Positions 6,470 to 12,143 of a stretch of DNA of 13,978 bases are shown here, piece by piece. Under the pieces are notes generated by a model. That model saw only the letters and a program-made list of their open reading frames with translations, ran no database searches and was not told where the DNA came from. The number at the start of each line of letters is the position of its first letter. Position 1 is the stretch's first letter. A program made the translations under genes and the position numbers. The DNA is from Eubacteriales Family XIII. Incertae Sedis bacterium. Its GTDB lineage: Bacteria > Bacillota > Clostridia > Peptostreptococcales > Anaerovoracaceae. The stretch covers positions 1-13,978 of the forward strand of contig JAITKU010000194.1 of the NCBI GenBank assembly GCA_031278255.1. Direction: 5' to 3'.

Positions 6470-7641
6470 ACATAGAACAATCCTTTAAGATGGCCGTGAA
6501 AAGCCTGCGAACCAGCAAGATGCGCTCTTTCCTGACGATGCTCGGCATCATCATAGGCGTCGCTTCCGTGATCATCCTCGTAAGCCTCGTCAACGGCCTG
6601 TCGAGCGAGATCACCTCCTCGCTCGAGGCGGCCGGCACAAACACGATCTCGGTCAGCATCATGGGCAGGGGCAGCAACAAGAGCTTCAGCGCGGACGATA
6701 TGGAGGCTTTCATCGACGAGAACAAGGATCGCTTCAAGGCCTACAGCCCCGTGGTCAACGCGCAGGCGACGGTCAAAAACGGCACCGATTCCGTCACGGC
6801 CTCCATCGTGGGCGTCAACGAACTCTACGCCGGTATGCAGGGCCTAAAGCTCGCGGAGGGCCGCCTCATCCAGTTCATAGACGCGGAGCGGCTGCAAAAG
6901 GTGTGCGTCGTCGGTACCTATATCGCGGAGGAACTCTTCGACGGCGCCGTGTACGCGGATTCGACCGTGAAGATCAACGGTTCCACCTACACGGTGGTCG
7001 GCGTACTCGAAGAGACGGCGGATTCGACGGAGGGTTCGGACGACGATATCATCTACGTCCCGTACACCACCGCGTCGCGCCTCGCGGGGAACGCGAATGT
7101 GGGCAGCTACACCATCGCGGCGCGGGACGTGACGAACATCGACGACACGGTCAATCTGATCCGAAACGAACTGTACGGCGCGTTCGGGAACGAGAACGCC
7201 TATCGCGTGGTCAGCATGTCGCAGATGATCGATATGATGAACGAGATCACGGGTTCCATCGCCGTCGTCCTCGTCGGGATCGCGGGCATATCGCTCATCG
7301 TGGGCGGTATCGGCATCATGAACATCATGCTCGTTTCCGTCACCGAGAGGACGCGGGAGATCGGCATAAGAAAGGCGCTCGGCGCGCGCCGCGCCGCGAT
7401 CATGAGTCAGTTCATCATAGAGGCCGCGACGACGAGCGCGGCGGGCGGCGTGATCGGCATCCTCGTCGGCATCGCCCTGTCCTTTGTCGCGGGAAGCCTG
7501 TTCGATATGGCCGTCGCGCCCTCCTACGGCGCCGTGCTGATCGCTTTCGGCGTTTCCGTCGCCATAGGCATGATCTTCGGGTATTTCCCGGCCGGAAAGG
7601 CCGCGAAGTTGCATCCGATCGACGCCCTGCGCTACGAATAG
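6466..7641 (+). CDS. MacB-like ABC transporter permease (FtsX family)
   Basis: A 391-residue permease. One helix near the N-terminus (about 21-42, in SFLTMLGIIIGVASVIILV) is followed by a large extracytoplasmic MacB core domain (43-260) and three C-terminal helices (about 263-292, 320-346 and 355-378). The conserved cytoplasmic coupling stretch ERTREIGIRKALGA follows the second helix. The TTG at 6466 is chosen as start: it overlaps the ATPase stop as TTGA, GGTGGAG (6451-6457) lies eight bases before it, and the resulting NIEQSFKMAVKSL is the usual N-terminus of the family. An in-frame ATG further upstream at 6415 would overlap the ATPase by 55 bases. Together with the ATPase and the adaptor it forms a mechanotransmission-type exporter, possibly for peptides or antibiotics; the substrate is not known. 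Confidence 0.94.
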   Translation: MNIEQSFKMAVKSLRTSKMRSFLTMLGIIIGVASVIILVSLVNGLSSEITSSLEAAGTNTISVSIMGRGSNKSFSADDMEAFIDENKDRFKAYSPVVNAQATVKNGTDSVTASIVGVNELYAGMQGLKLAEGRLIQFIDAERLQKVCVVGTYIAEELFDGAVYADSTVKINGSTYTVVGVLEETADSTEGSDDDIIYVPYTTASRLAGNANVGSYTIAARDVTNIDDTVNLIRNELYGAFGNENAYRVVSMSQMIDMMNEITGSIAVVLVGIAGISLIVGGIGIMNIMLVSVTERTREIGIRKALGARRAAIMSQFIIEAATTSAAGGVIGILVGIALSFVAGSLFDMAVAPSYGAVLIAFGVSVAIGMIFGYFPAGKAAKLHPIDALRYE

Positions 7642-7650
7642 GAGGCCCAA

Positions 7651-7674
7651 GGCGCCTTTCGCGCGCCGCTTTTT
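7651..7674 (+). terminator. Probable terminator of the efflux operon
   Basis: GGCGC (7651-7655) can pair with GCGCC (7663-7667), followed by GC and TTTTT (7670-7674). The stem is short, but it sits ten bases after the permease stop and before a gene of unrelated function. Confidence 0.5.
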
Positions 7675-7713
7675 CGAGCCGCACGGGTAAACGAAATGAG
7701 GGGGAAAACAGAT

Positions 7714-9576
7714 ATGAAGCTGAAAAAACACATTTGCGCGCTGTTCGCCGCGACCTTGGTTTTCTGCGGCACGGCGCAGGGCTTCGCCGCGAGCGACGGC
7801 GCAGTCAATCTTTTGACCGCCATCGGCGTCATTACCGCGCAGAACGACGGGGTTTTCGATTCGGGCGCGTCCGTCACGCGCGCGGAATTCGCGCGTATGC
7901 TCGTGATGGTGTCGCCGTACAAGGATTCCGTCTCGACCGGCGCATCGGTATTTAAGGATGTGCCCGCCTCGCACGCGGCCGCGCCCTACATAAAACTCGC
8001 GGTTTCAAACGGGTTGATGTCGGGCTACAGCGACGGCGGTTTCCGCCCGTCCGGCGATCTCACGATCGAACAGGCGGCCGACGCCGCCCTCAAGCTGCTC
8101 GGCTATACGGCGGCGGATTTTCGCGGCGGCTTCCCCGCGGCGCAGATGAGCGCGTTTCGCGCGAGCGGTCTGTCGGCGGGCGTCGGCGGCGGCACGGGCA
8201 CCGTCGTGACGATGGGCGATGCCGCGCAGATTCTCTACAACCTGCTGAACGCGCGCGTGAAAGACGGCGATCAAAAATACGCCGAAACGATCGGCCTGAA
8301 GCTGAACGCGAGCGGCGAGGTGGATTACGCGACCGCCCTCGGCGACAATATGAGCGGACCTTTCACGGTGCAGAGCGTTTCCGCCCTGAGCGCGGAACTC
8401 GGCCTCGCAAGCGCGGGCGTTACGGTGTACAAAAATGGAAAAGTCACCACGCTTTCGGATGTGAAACGCTACGATATCGTCTATTGCAATTCCGCGGGGA
8501 CGGTCCTGTGGGTGTACGACAAGAAACGCACGGGCATTTACGAAAAGGCGACGCCGAGTCAAAACGATCCCTCCGTCGTCACCGTGTCGGGCGCGGACTA
8601 TGAACCGGAATCGGCCGCCGCTTTCGCGGCGCTTTCCTCGGGCGGTCCGCTGCGCACCGGTATGACGGTCACGCTGCTCTTCGGCCGGGACGGCAAGGTC
8701 GCGGACGCGGTCGCGAGTACGGCGGTCACGGTCTCGTCCGTGCTGTACGTGACCGAAACGGGGAGCAAGACCTATACGAACGCGAGCGGGCGGGCGTACG
8801 TCTCCGCCTACATCGGCGGCGTCACGGCCGACGGGGAAACGTCGGAATATCCCGTGACGGAAACGTGGATAAAGACGGGCGATGTCGTGAAGCTGCGCTT
8901 TACGGACAAGGCCATGAGCGTCACGAAGATGTTCGGAGGTTCCCTCTACGGCACGGTGGACGCGGATCTTTACACGATAGGCAATATCAATCTGTCGGAG
9001 GACGTTCGGATTTTGGACACCTACGAGGGGGTCTGCGTCCCCGTGTCCGTGCAACGGCTCTCCGGCGTGACGATCTCCGCGGACGAGGTACTCTTCCACG
9101 AGGCCTCGGGCGGCAAGGTGACGGCGCTGATCCTGAAAGACGCCACGGGCGACTGCGGAAGCTACGGCATCATCACCTCGGTCACGCAGCAGGATACGGA
9201 CAGTTCGAGCCGGAATTACGGCTACATCTCGGACGGCGTTTCCCACAGCTTTACGGGCGGCTTCGGCGTCTCGGTCGGCCCCGCGAAGTTCATGTTTTCG
9301 GGCGGCGCGGTCGCGTCCGTGCGCAACCTGCGCGGGCTTACGGGCAAGGTGAAAAGCTTTGACGGCGCGACGCTTACGGCCTCGGGAACGACGGAGGATT
9401 GGACCGTTTCGGAGAACGCGGATGTATACGGCAAGTCGCAGAATTCCGCAAGCTATATCCACGCGACGCTCGACGAGGCGCTGGAGGCTTTCGACGCCGG
9501 GAAGAGTCTCGATTTCTACTACGACGATACGCCCGACGGCGGCGGCCTTATACGCGTGATCATCATCAGGGAGTGA
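7714..9576 (+). CDS. Exported S-layer-homology domain protein
   Basis: A 620-residue secreted protein. The ATG at 7714 is preferred over the in-frame ATG at 7696, because GAGGGGG (7698-7704) lies nine bases before it and overlaps the upstream codon. Residues 1-26 form a signal peptide (KLKK, a hydrophobic core, cleavage after GFAA). Two SLH repeats follow: about 29-75 with VTRAEFARMLV, and 76-125 with FKDVP, YIKLAVSNGLMSGYSDGGFRPSGDLTIEQAA. SLH repeats anchor proteins to pyruvylated cell-wall polymers. The remaining 490 residues are rich in G, S, T and V, look like beta-strand domains, and match no family I recognise. It has no visible link to the efflux operon apart from being an envelope protein; the next gene follows 18 bases later and may be co-transcribed. 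Confidence 0.85.
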   Translation: MKLKKHICALFAATLVFCGTAQGFAASDGAVNLLTAIGVITAQNDGVFDSGASVTRAEFARMLVMVSPYKDSVSTGASVFKDVPASHAAAPYIKLAVSNGLMSGYSDGGFRPSGDLTIEQAADAALKLLGYTAADFRGGFPAAQMSAFRASGLSAGVGGGTGTVVTMGDAAQILYNLLNARVKDGDQKYAETIGLKLNASGEVDYATALGDNMSGPFTVQSVSALSAELGLASAGVTVYKNGKVTTLSDVKRYDIVYCNSAGTVLWVYDKKRTGIYEKATPSQNDPSVVTVSGADYEPESAAAFAALSSGGPLRTGMTVTLLFGRDGKVADAVASTAVTVSSVLYVTETGSKTYTNASGRAYVSAYIGGVTADGETSEYPVTETWIKTGDVVKLRFTDKAMSVTKMFGGSLYGTVDADLYTIGNINLSEDVRILDTYEGVCVPVSVQRLSGVTISADEVLFHEASGGKVTALILKDATGDCGSYGIITSVTQQDTDSSSRNYGYISDGVSHSFTGGFGVSVGPAKFMFSGGAVASVRNLRGLTGKVKSFDGATLTASGTTEDWTVSENADVYGKSQNSASYIHATLDEALEAFDAGKSLDFYYDDTPDGGGLIRVIIIRE

Positions 9577-9594
9577 GCAGGGAGAGGGAAGCGA

Positions 9595-10266
9595 ATGCGA
9601 GAGAACGGGATCGCGCTTACCGCGGCGCAGATGAAGCGGTGCGACGCGCATACGATTCAAAAGATGGGTGTGCCGTCCATGGTGCTTATGGAACGGGCGG
9701 CTCTGGCCGTGGTCGATGAACTGCTGTCGGGCCGCGACCCGGTATTCGATAAGACCTACGTCCTGTGCGTGTGCGGCGCGGGCAACAACGGCGGGGACGG
9801 CGCGGCGGTCGCGCGGCTTTTGTCGATCGCCGGTCTGCGCGCCGAGATTCTGTTTGTCGGAGCGCGGGACGGGACCTCCGCCGAAACGGCGCGGCAACTC
9901 AAGATCGCGGAGAATTACGGCGTCAGGCTGATCGAAAACCCCGCGCCCCCCGCCATGCGGGATCTGCTTGTGAATGCGGGCATCACGACGATCGTGGACG
10001 CCCTCTTTGGCATCGGGCTTTCGAGGCCCGTCACGGGGCCGCACAGGGACGCGATCCTGGCCTGCAACGCGTCGCCGGCAAAGCGGATCGCCGTCGATAT
10101 CCCCTCCGGCGTTTCCGCGGACACCGGCGAGGTTTTGGGTGTCGCGCTGCGCGCGGACAAGACCGTCGTTCTCGCGTTCCAAAAGGTGGGAATGACCTTG
10201 GCGCCGGGCAAGAGTCTGGCCGGCAGGACGGTGATCCGGGATATCGGCATCACGCGAGCGGAATAG
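9595..10266 (+). CDS. nnrE: NAD(P)H-hydrate epimerase, stand-alone
   Basis: A 223-residue protein of the YjeF N-terminal family, which interconverts the R and S forms of hydrated NAD(P)H so that the damaged cofactor can be dehydrated back. Seen: GAGNNGGDG (61-69), the nucleotide-binding and catalytic loop, VDALFGIGLSRPVTG (134-148) and AVDIPSGVSADTG (166-178). The start ATG follows GGAGAGGG (9581-9588) by six bases. In most bacteria the domain continues into an ADP-dependent dehydratase (NnrD) of about 280 residues. Here the frame stops right after the epimerase domain, at DIGITRAE. No dehydratase is in the window, so either it is encoded elsewhere or the fusion has been lost. The enzyme is cytoplasmic, unlike its upstream neighbour. 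Confidence 0.92.
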   Translation: MRENGIALTAAQMKRCDAHTIQKMGVPSMVLMERAALAVVDELLSGRDPVFDKTYVLCVCGAGNNGGDGAAVARLLSIAGLRAEILFVGARDGTSAETARQLKIAENYGVRLIENPAPPAMRDLLVNAGITTIVDALFGIGLSRPVTGPHRDAILACNASPAKRIAVDIPSGVSADTGEVLGVALRADKTVVLAFQKVGMTLAPGKSLAGRTVIRDIGITRAE

Positions 10267-10280
10267 GCGGGCGTCCCGCC
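10266..10280. other. Hairpin between convergent genes
   Basis: GGCGGG (10266-10271) and CCCGCC (10275-10280) form a six-pair stem directly at the epimerase stop, with the CvpA-like gene converging from the right. No T-tract follows on either strand, so it may protect or pause transcripts rather than end them by the classic intrinsic route. Confidence 0.4.
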
Positions 10281-10294
10281 GGAGCGGGGGGCCG

Positions 10295-10945
10295 TCAGGA
10301 GGAGAGCAGATCGCCGACAAAGAACAGCAGGGGGTTGTTGTTATAGAGTTCGCCCGCGAACATCGATGAAAACAGCGCGTTTGAAACCGCCGCGTTCGCG
10401 GATTCGCTTATGAGCAGCGAAACCGGCAGTATCAGCGCGAGCAGCACAAAGACGATGAGCATGGCCCTGACCGCGCCGAAAACGAGTCCGAGAACGCCGT
10501 CTATGCCGCCGATGATCCCCTTGCCGCGCGATCGCTTGGAAAACAGGAACGTGAGCAGGAAAGCGAGCAGCTTGATGGCGAGTACCAGCGCGAGATAGAC
10601 GAAAACCTTGAAGCATACGGCGGCCACGCCGTCCGCGGCGGAAACGGCAAGGCTCGAAATGAGGTTTTCCGCCGCATTCGCGATCACATTCGGGACATCT
10701 TCCATGATCGCGTCGGCCTTGACGGACGCGTGCGCGCTGAAACGCTCTTCGAGGCCGCGCCGGATGTTGTCGTATAGATCCGTGTTCGCGGAAAGCCAGG
10801 CGCATACGTGGGGGTAGACGAGTACCGCCGCGGCGATCGACAGCAGCCAGCCGAAAGCGCGCAACACCGTGCGGACCAAGCCGCTCCGGTAGCCGTGCGC
10901 CATGGATAGGATGACGATGAGAAGGATGAGTATATCGAGCCACAT
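10295..10945 (-). CDS. CvpA-family membrane protein
   Basis: A 216-residue membrane protein of the CvpA (colicin V production) family. Seen: helix 1 beginning MWLDILILLIVILS (1-16), the conserved GYRSGLVR turn (18-25), helix 2 (about 29-45), a soluble stretch of about 60 residues rich in D and E, then a second pair of helices (about 111-136 and 147-178) around the GIIGGIDGVLGLVFGAVR segment that is typical of the family. The ATG at 10945 is chosen because it gives the canonical N-terminus; AAGG lies eight bases upstream. An ATG at 10984 would add 13 unusual residues. In E. coli cvpA is needed for colicin V export and envelope homeostasis; the role in Gram-positives is not established. It converges on the epimerase gene and has its own promoter. 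Confidence 0.85.
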   Translation of the reverse strand: MWLDILILLIVILSMAHGYRSGLVRTVLRAFGWLLSIAAAVLVYPHVCAWLSANTDLYDNIRRGLEERFSAHASVKADAIMEDVPNVIANAAENLISSLAVSAADGVAAVCFKVFVYLALVLAIKLLAFLLTFLFSKRSRGKGIIGGIDGVLGLVFGAVRAMLIVFVLLALILPVSLLISESANAAVSNALFSSMFAGELYNNNPLLFFVGDLLSS

Positions 10946-11037
10946 GTCATATACCTTGTCCGTCAACGGGAAACGCCGCGCCATGCGGCGTGAAGCCGAT
11001 CTCTCCGCCGCGCGTTCCGAGCGGACGGGATAAGAAC

Positions 11038-11066
11038 AGTTTACCGGTTGTGCGTCCGGTTTGCAA
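11038..11066 (-). promoter_or_regulatory. Probable promoter of the CvpA-family gene
   Basis: Reading leftwards, TTGCAA (11061-11066) and TAAACT (11038-11043) are 17 bases apart. Transcription would start near 11031, giving a leader of about 85 bases. The spacer contains the short inverted repeat ACCGG/CCGGT. Confidence 0.45.
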
Positions 11067-11118
11067 TGCCTTTTGCGCGAAATGCCCGCAGGGTTTAGGC
11101 GGTTTTAAAAAAAAACTA

Positions 11119-11147
11119 TTTACAATTCACTTCAATTACAGTATAGT
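11119..11147 (+). promoter_or_regulatory. Rightward promoter with no gene directly downstream
   Basis: TTTACA (11119-11124) and TATAGT (11142-11147) are 17 bases apart, and a run of nine As (11107-11115) sits just upstream like an UP element. The transcript would start near 11154, pass through the stem-loops at 11166-11288, and then run antisense to the recombinase gene. Confidence 0.55.
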
Positions 11148-11314
11148 ATATTTCAGACAGGCGCATTCCCGCGCGACGCGGGAAAAATTCGGCGCGTTTT
11201 TGTTTCGGTGCGCGGTTCTTGGGCGCGCGAAACCGGAGGACCCACAGATCGCGACCGGTCCTCTCGCACGGTGTCCGCCCTTTCGGACCCGCCGTTTTGA
11301 CCCTTAAGCGGTCC
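11148..11314 (+). other. Stem-loop-rich intergenic stretch, possible small RNA
   Basis: No coding sequence of quality is visible. Four consecutive stem-loops can be drawn: TTCCCGCG/CGCGGGAA (11166-11184), GTTTCG/CGAAAC with an inner GCGC pair (11202-11233), GAGGACC/GGTCCTC (11236-11263) and GTCCG/CGGAC (11273-11288). They lie directly behind the rightward promoter. They may form an untranslated RNA, or serve as the 3' end of the recombinase transcript read on the other strand. No known RNA class was recognised. Confidence 0.3.
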
Positions 11315-11890
11315 TCAGGCGGAGAAATCGAGGCGCAGGTAGGCCGCGTCCTTGTCGTCCTGCGTGACGCCGAGGTAACGCCTTGTGACCGCAAAGGAAC
11401 TGTGGTTGTAAATCTCCATAATGACGGCGGGAGACACGCCGCTCTTCCAAGCGTGATAGCCGAAAGTCTTGCGCAGGGAATGGCAGGACACGCGGCAGGG
11501 AAGGCGCAGAATCCGCGCGGCGGCCCGCACGATACGGTAGGCCTGAATGCGGCAGATGGCCTTGGCGGTTCTCGCGTTCGTAATGACGCAGCGCCCCTCG
11601 ACGGCGGCCTCCTTTGCGTACAGGGCGAGCGCGGCGGCGACGCGCTCATTCAGAGCGACGCGTTGCGTCTTGCCGGTTTTCTTCTCGGTGAGCAGGATAC
11701 TCTTTCGGACGCGTCCGCACGAGAAATCGTACACATCGTCCCAGGTGAGGCGCAGGATGTCGCTTATGCGCAGCGCTGTGTAGATGCCGAGCATGATGAG
11801 GCAGTGGTTGCGAAACTGCCCGCGAAGCAGGTAAAAAGCGGTCAATTTCAGGACATGTTCCTTGTTTCTGATGGGTTCCGTCATAGCCAT
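11315..11890 (-). CDS. Catalytic-domain-only tyrosine recombinase (FimB/FimE-like size)
   Basis: A 191-residue site-specific tyrosine recombinase. All catalytic residues are visible: R41 in ALRISDIL, lysine in the EKKTGKTQ hairpin (K74 or near), H137 and R140 in HSLR, H163 in NHSS and the nucleophile Y172 in RRYLG. The N-terminal core-binding domain of ordinary phage integrases (300-400 residues) is absent. This size and layout are those of FimB, FimE and related DNA invertases of about 200 residues. The ATG at 11890 has a perfect AGGAGG eight bases upstream; a TTG at 11896 would be only two bases from it. The gene points away from a pair of inverted repeats that begins 28 bases upstream of its start. 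It most likely inverts the segment between them. No excisionase or phage gene accompanies it, which argues against an ordinary prophage integrase. Confidence 0.92.
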   Translation of the reverse strand: MAMTEPIRNKEHVLKLTAFYLLRGQFRNHCLIMLGIYTALRISDILRLTWDDVYDFSCGRVRKSILLTEKKTGKTQRVALNERVAAALALYAKEAAVEGRCVITNARTAKAICRIQAYRIVRAAARILRLPCRVSCHSLRKTFGYHAWKSGVSPAVIMEIYNHSSFAVTRRYLGVTQDDKDAAYLRLDFSA

Positions 11891-11898
11891 AATCAATA

Positions 11899-11904
11899 CC
11901 TCCT
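11899..11904 (-). promoter_or_regulatory. Ribosome site deciding the recombinase start
   Basis: Perfect AGGAGG on the minus strand, eight bases before ATG 11890 and only two before the alternative TTG 11896. The ATG is therefore favoured. Confidence 0.85.
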
Positions 11905-11910
11905 GAAAAC

Positions 11911-11939
11911 ATTATAGCCGATGCAACACATTTTCTGAA
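11911..11939 (-). promoter_or_regulatory. Recombinase promoter overlapping the left crossover site
   Basis: Reading leftwards, TTCAGA (11934-11939) and a perfect TATAAT (11911-11916) are 17 bases apart. The -35 box lies inside the 10-bp spacer of the left inverted repeat, and the -10 box lies just outside the repeat. The leader is very short, with the ribosome site near the predicted start point. Recombinase bound at the repeat would block this promoter. Confidence 0.65.
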
Positions 11940-11951
11940 GTGTTACATCGG
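11918..11951. repeat. Left inverted repeat of the invertible segment (crossover site)
   Basis: The core AACACATTTTCTGAAGTGTT (11925-11944) recurs in exact inverted form at 12064-12083. The site is itself an imperfect palindrome: arm CCGATGCAACAC (11918-11929) and arm GTGTTACATCGG (11940-11951) match at 11 of 12 positions around a 10-bp asymmetric spacer (11930-11939). Two inverted binding sites around a short spacer is the standard core-site design for tyrosine recombinases. Confidence 0.85.
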
Positions 11952-12063
11952 TTGTTTTATGTTGAAATTCAAACAAAAATTCATGACGATCCTTTTCGTG
12001 TCCCCCGGTCGGTGCCTCGGGGCTTTTCTTTTTTGCCCAAAATGTAAGGTTTTCGGGCTGCGC
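11945..12063. mobile_element. Predicted 119-bp invertible DNA segment
   Basis: The DNA between the two inverted 20-bp cores. On the plus strand it holds an AT-rich left half, an intrinsic terminator (12002-12034), and a second hairpin GCCCAAAA/TTTT-C-GGGC (12035-12058). It lies between the divergent recombinase and the surface-protein gene. Inverted repeats next to a FimB-sized recombinase are expected to invert rather than excise the DNA between them. There is no open reading frame of note inside. Confidence 0.75.
12002..12034 (+). terminator. Orientation-dependent intrinsic terminator
   Basis: CCCCG (12003-12007) pairs with CGGGG (12018-12022), with a possible extra G-U pair inside, followed by C and the T-rich tract TTTTCTTTTTT (12024-12034). 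It lies inside the predicted invertible segment and faces the surface-protein gene. When inverted, the stem is preceded rather than followed by the tract, and it should no longer terminate rightward transcription. Confidence 0.8.
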
Positions 12064-12090
12064 AACACTTCAGAAAATGTGTTACATACA
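12057..12090. repeat. Right inverted repeat of the invertible segment (crossover site)
   Basis: Core AACACTTCAGAAAATGTGTT (12064-12083) is the exact reverse complement of the left core. The outer arm GTGTTACAT matches the left site's arms. The inner arm keeps AACAC but diverges further out. The 10-bp spacer (12069-12078) is identical to the left spacer in inverted orientation, as strand exchange requires. No -10 box lies at the right distance outside this repeat, so it differs from the left side in not carrying a clear outward promoter. Confidence 0.85.
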
Positions 12091-12143
12091 CAGTTTGCGG
12101 AACTCGCGCAAGAAAGGGAAAAGATAAAGAGGGGTATAAAATC

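Noticed and set aside
6844..7974. A 376-codon minus-strand open frame across the permease
   Set aside because: Arg/His/Asp-rich shadow sequence opposite a clear MacB-type permease.
8005..10320. A 771-codon minus-strand open frame across the SLH and epimerase genes
   Set aside because: It is antisense to two well-supported genes, has a highly R/H-rich, low-complexity composition, and arises because GC-rich coding DNA lacks stops on the opposite strand.
11219..11917. A 232-codon plus-strand open frame across the recombinase gene
   Set aside because: It is the shadow of the recombinase, which has all catalytic motifs and a perfect ribosome site. The shadow has no recognisable motif or ribosome site of its own.
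11961..11990. A promoter inside the invertible segment (TTGAAA at 11962-11967 with GACGAT at 11985-11990)
   Set aside because: The -10 box is poor, and in this orientation transcription would start only a few bases before the terminator. Too weak to list, although it cannot be excluded.
11918..12090. The inverted repeats as attachment sites of an integrated prophage or island
   Set aside because: Attachment sites left by integration are direct repeats. These are inverted, only 119 bp apart, and enclose no cargo genes.
12062..12097. An outward promoter from the right repeat mirroring the recombinase promoter
   Set aside because: The same TTCAGA box is present at 12069-12074, but the position 17 bases on (12092-12097) reads AGTTTG, which is not a usable -10 box.
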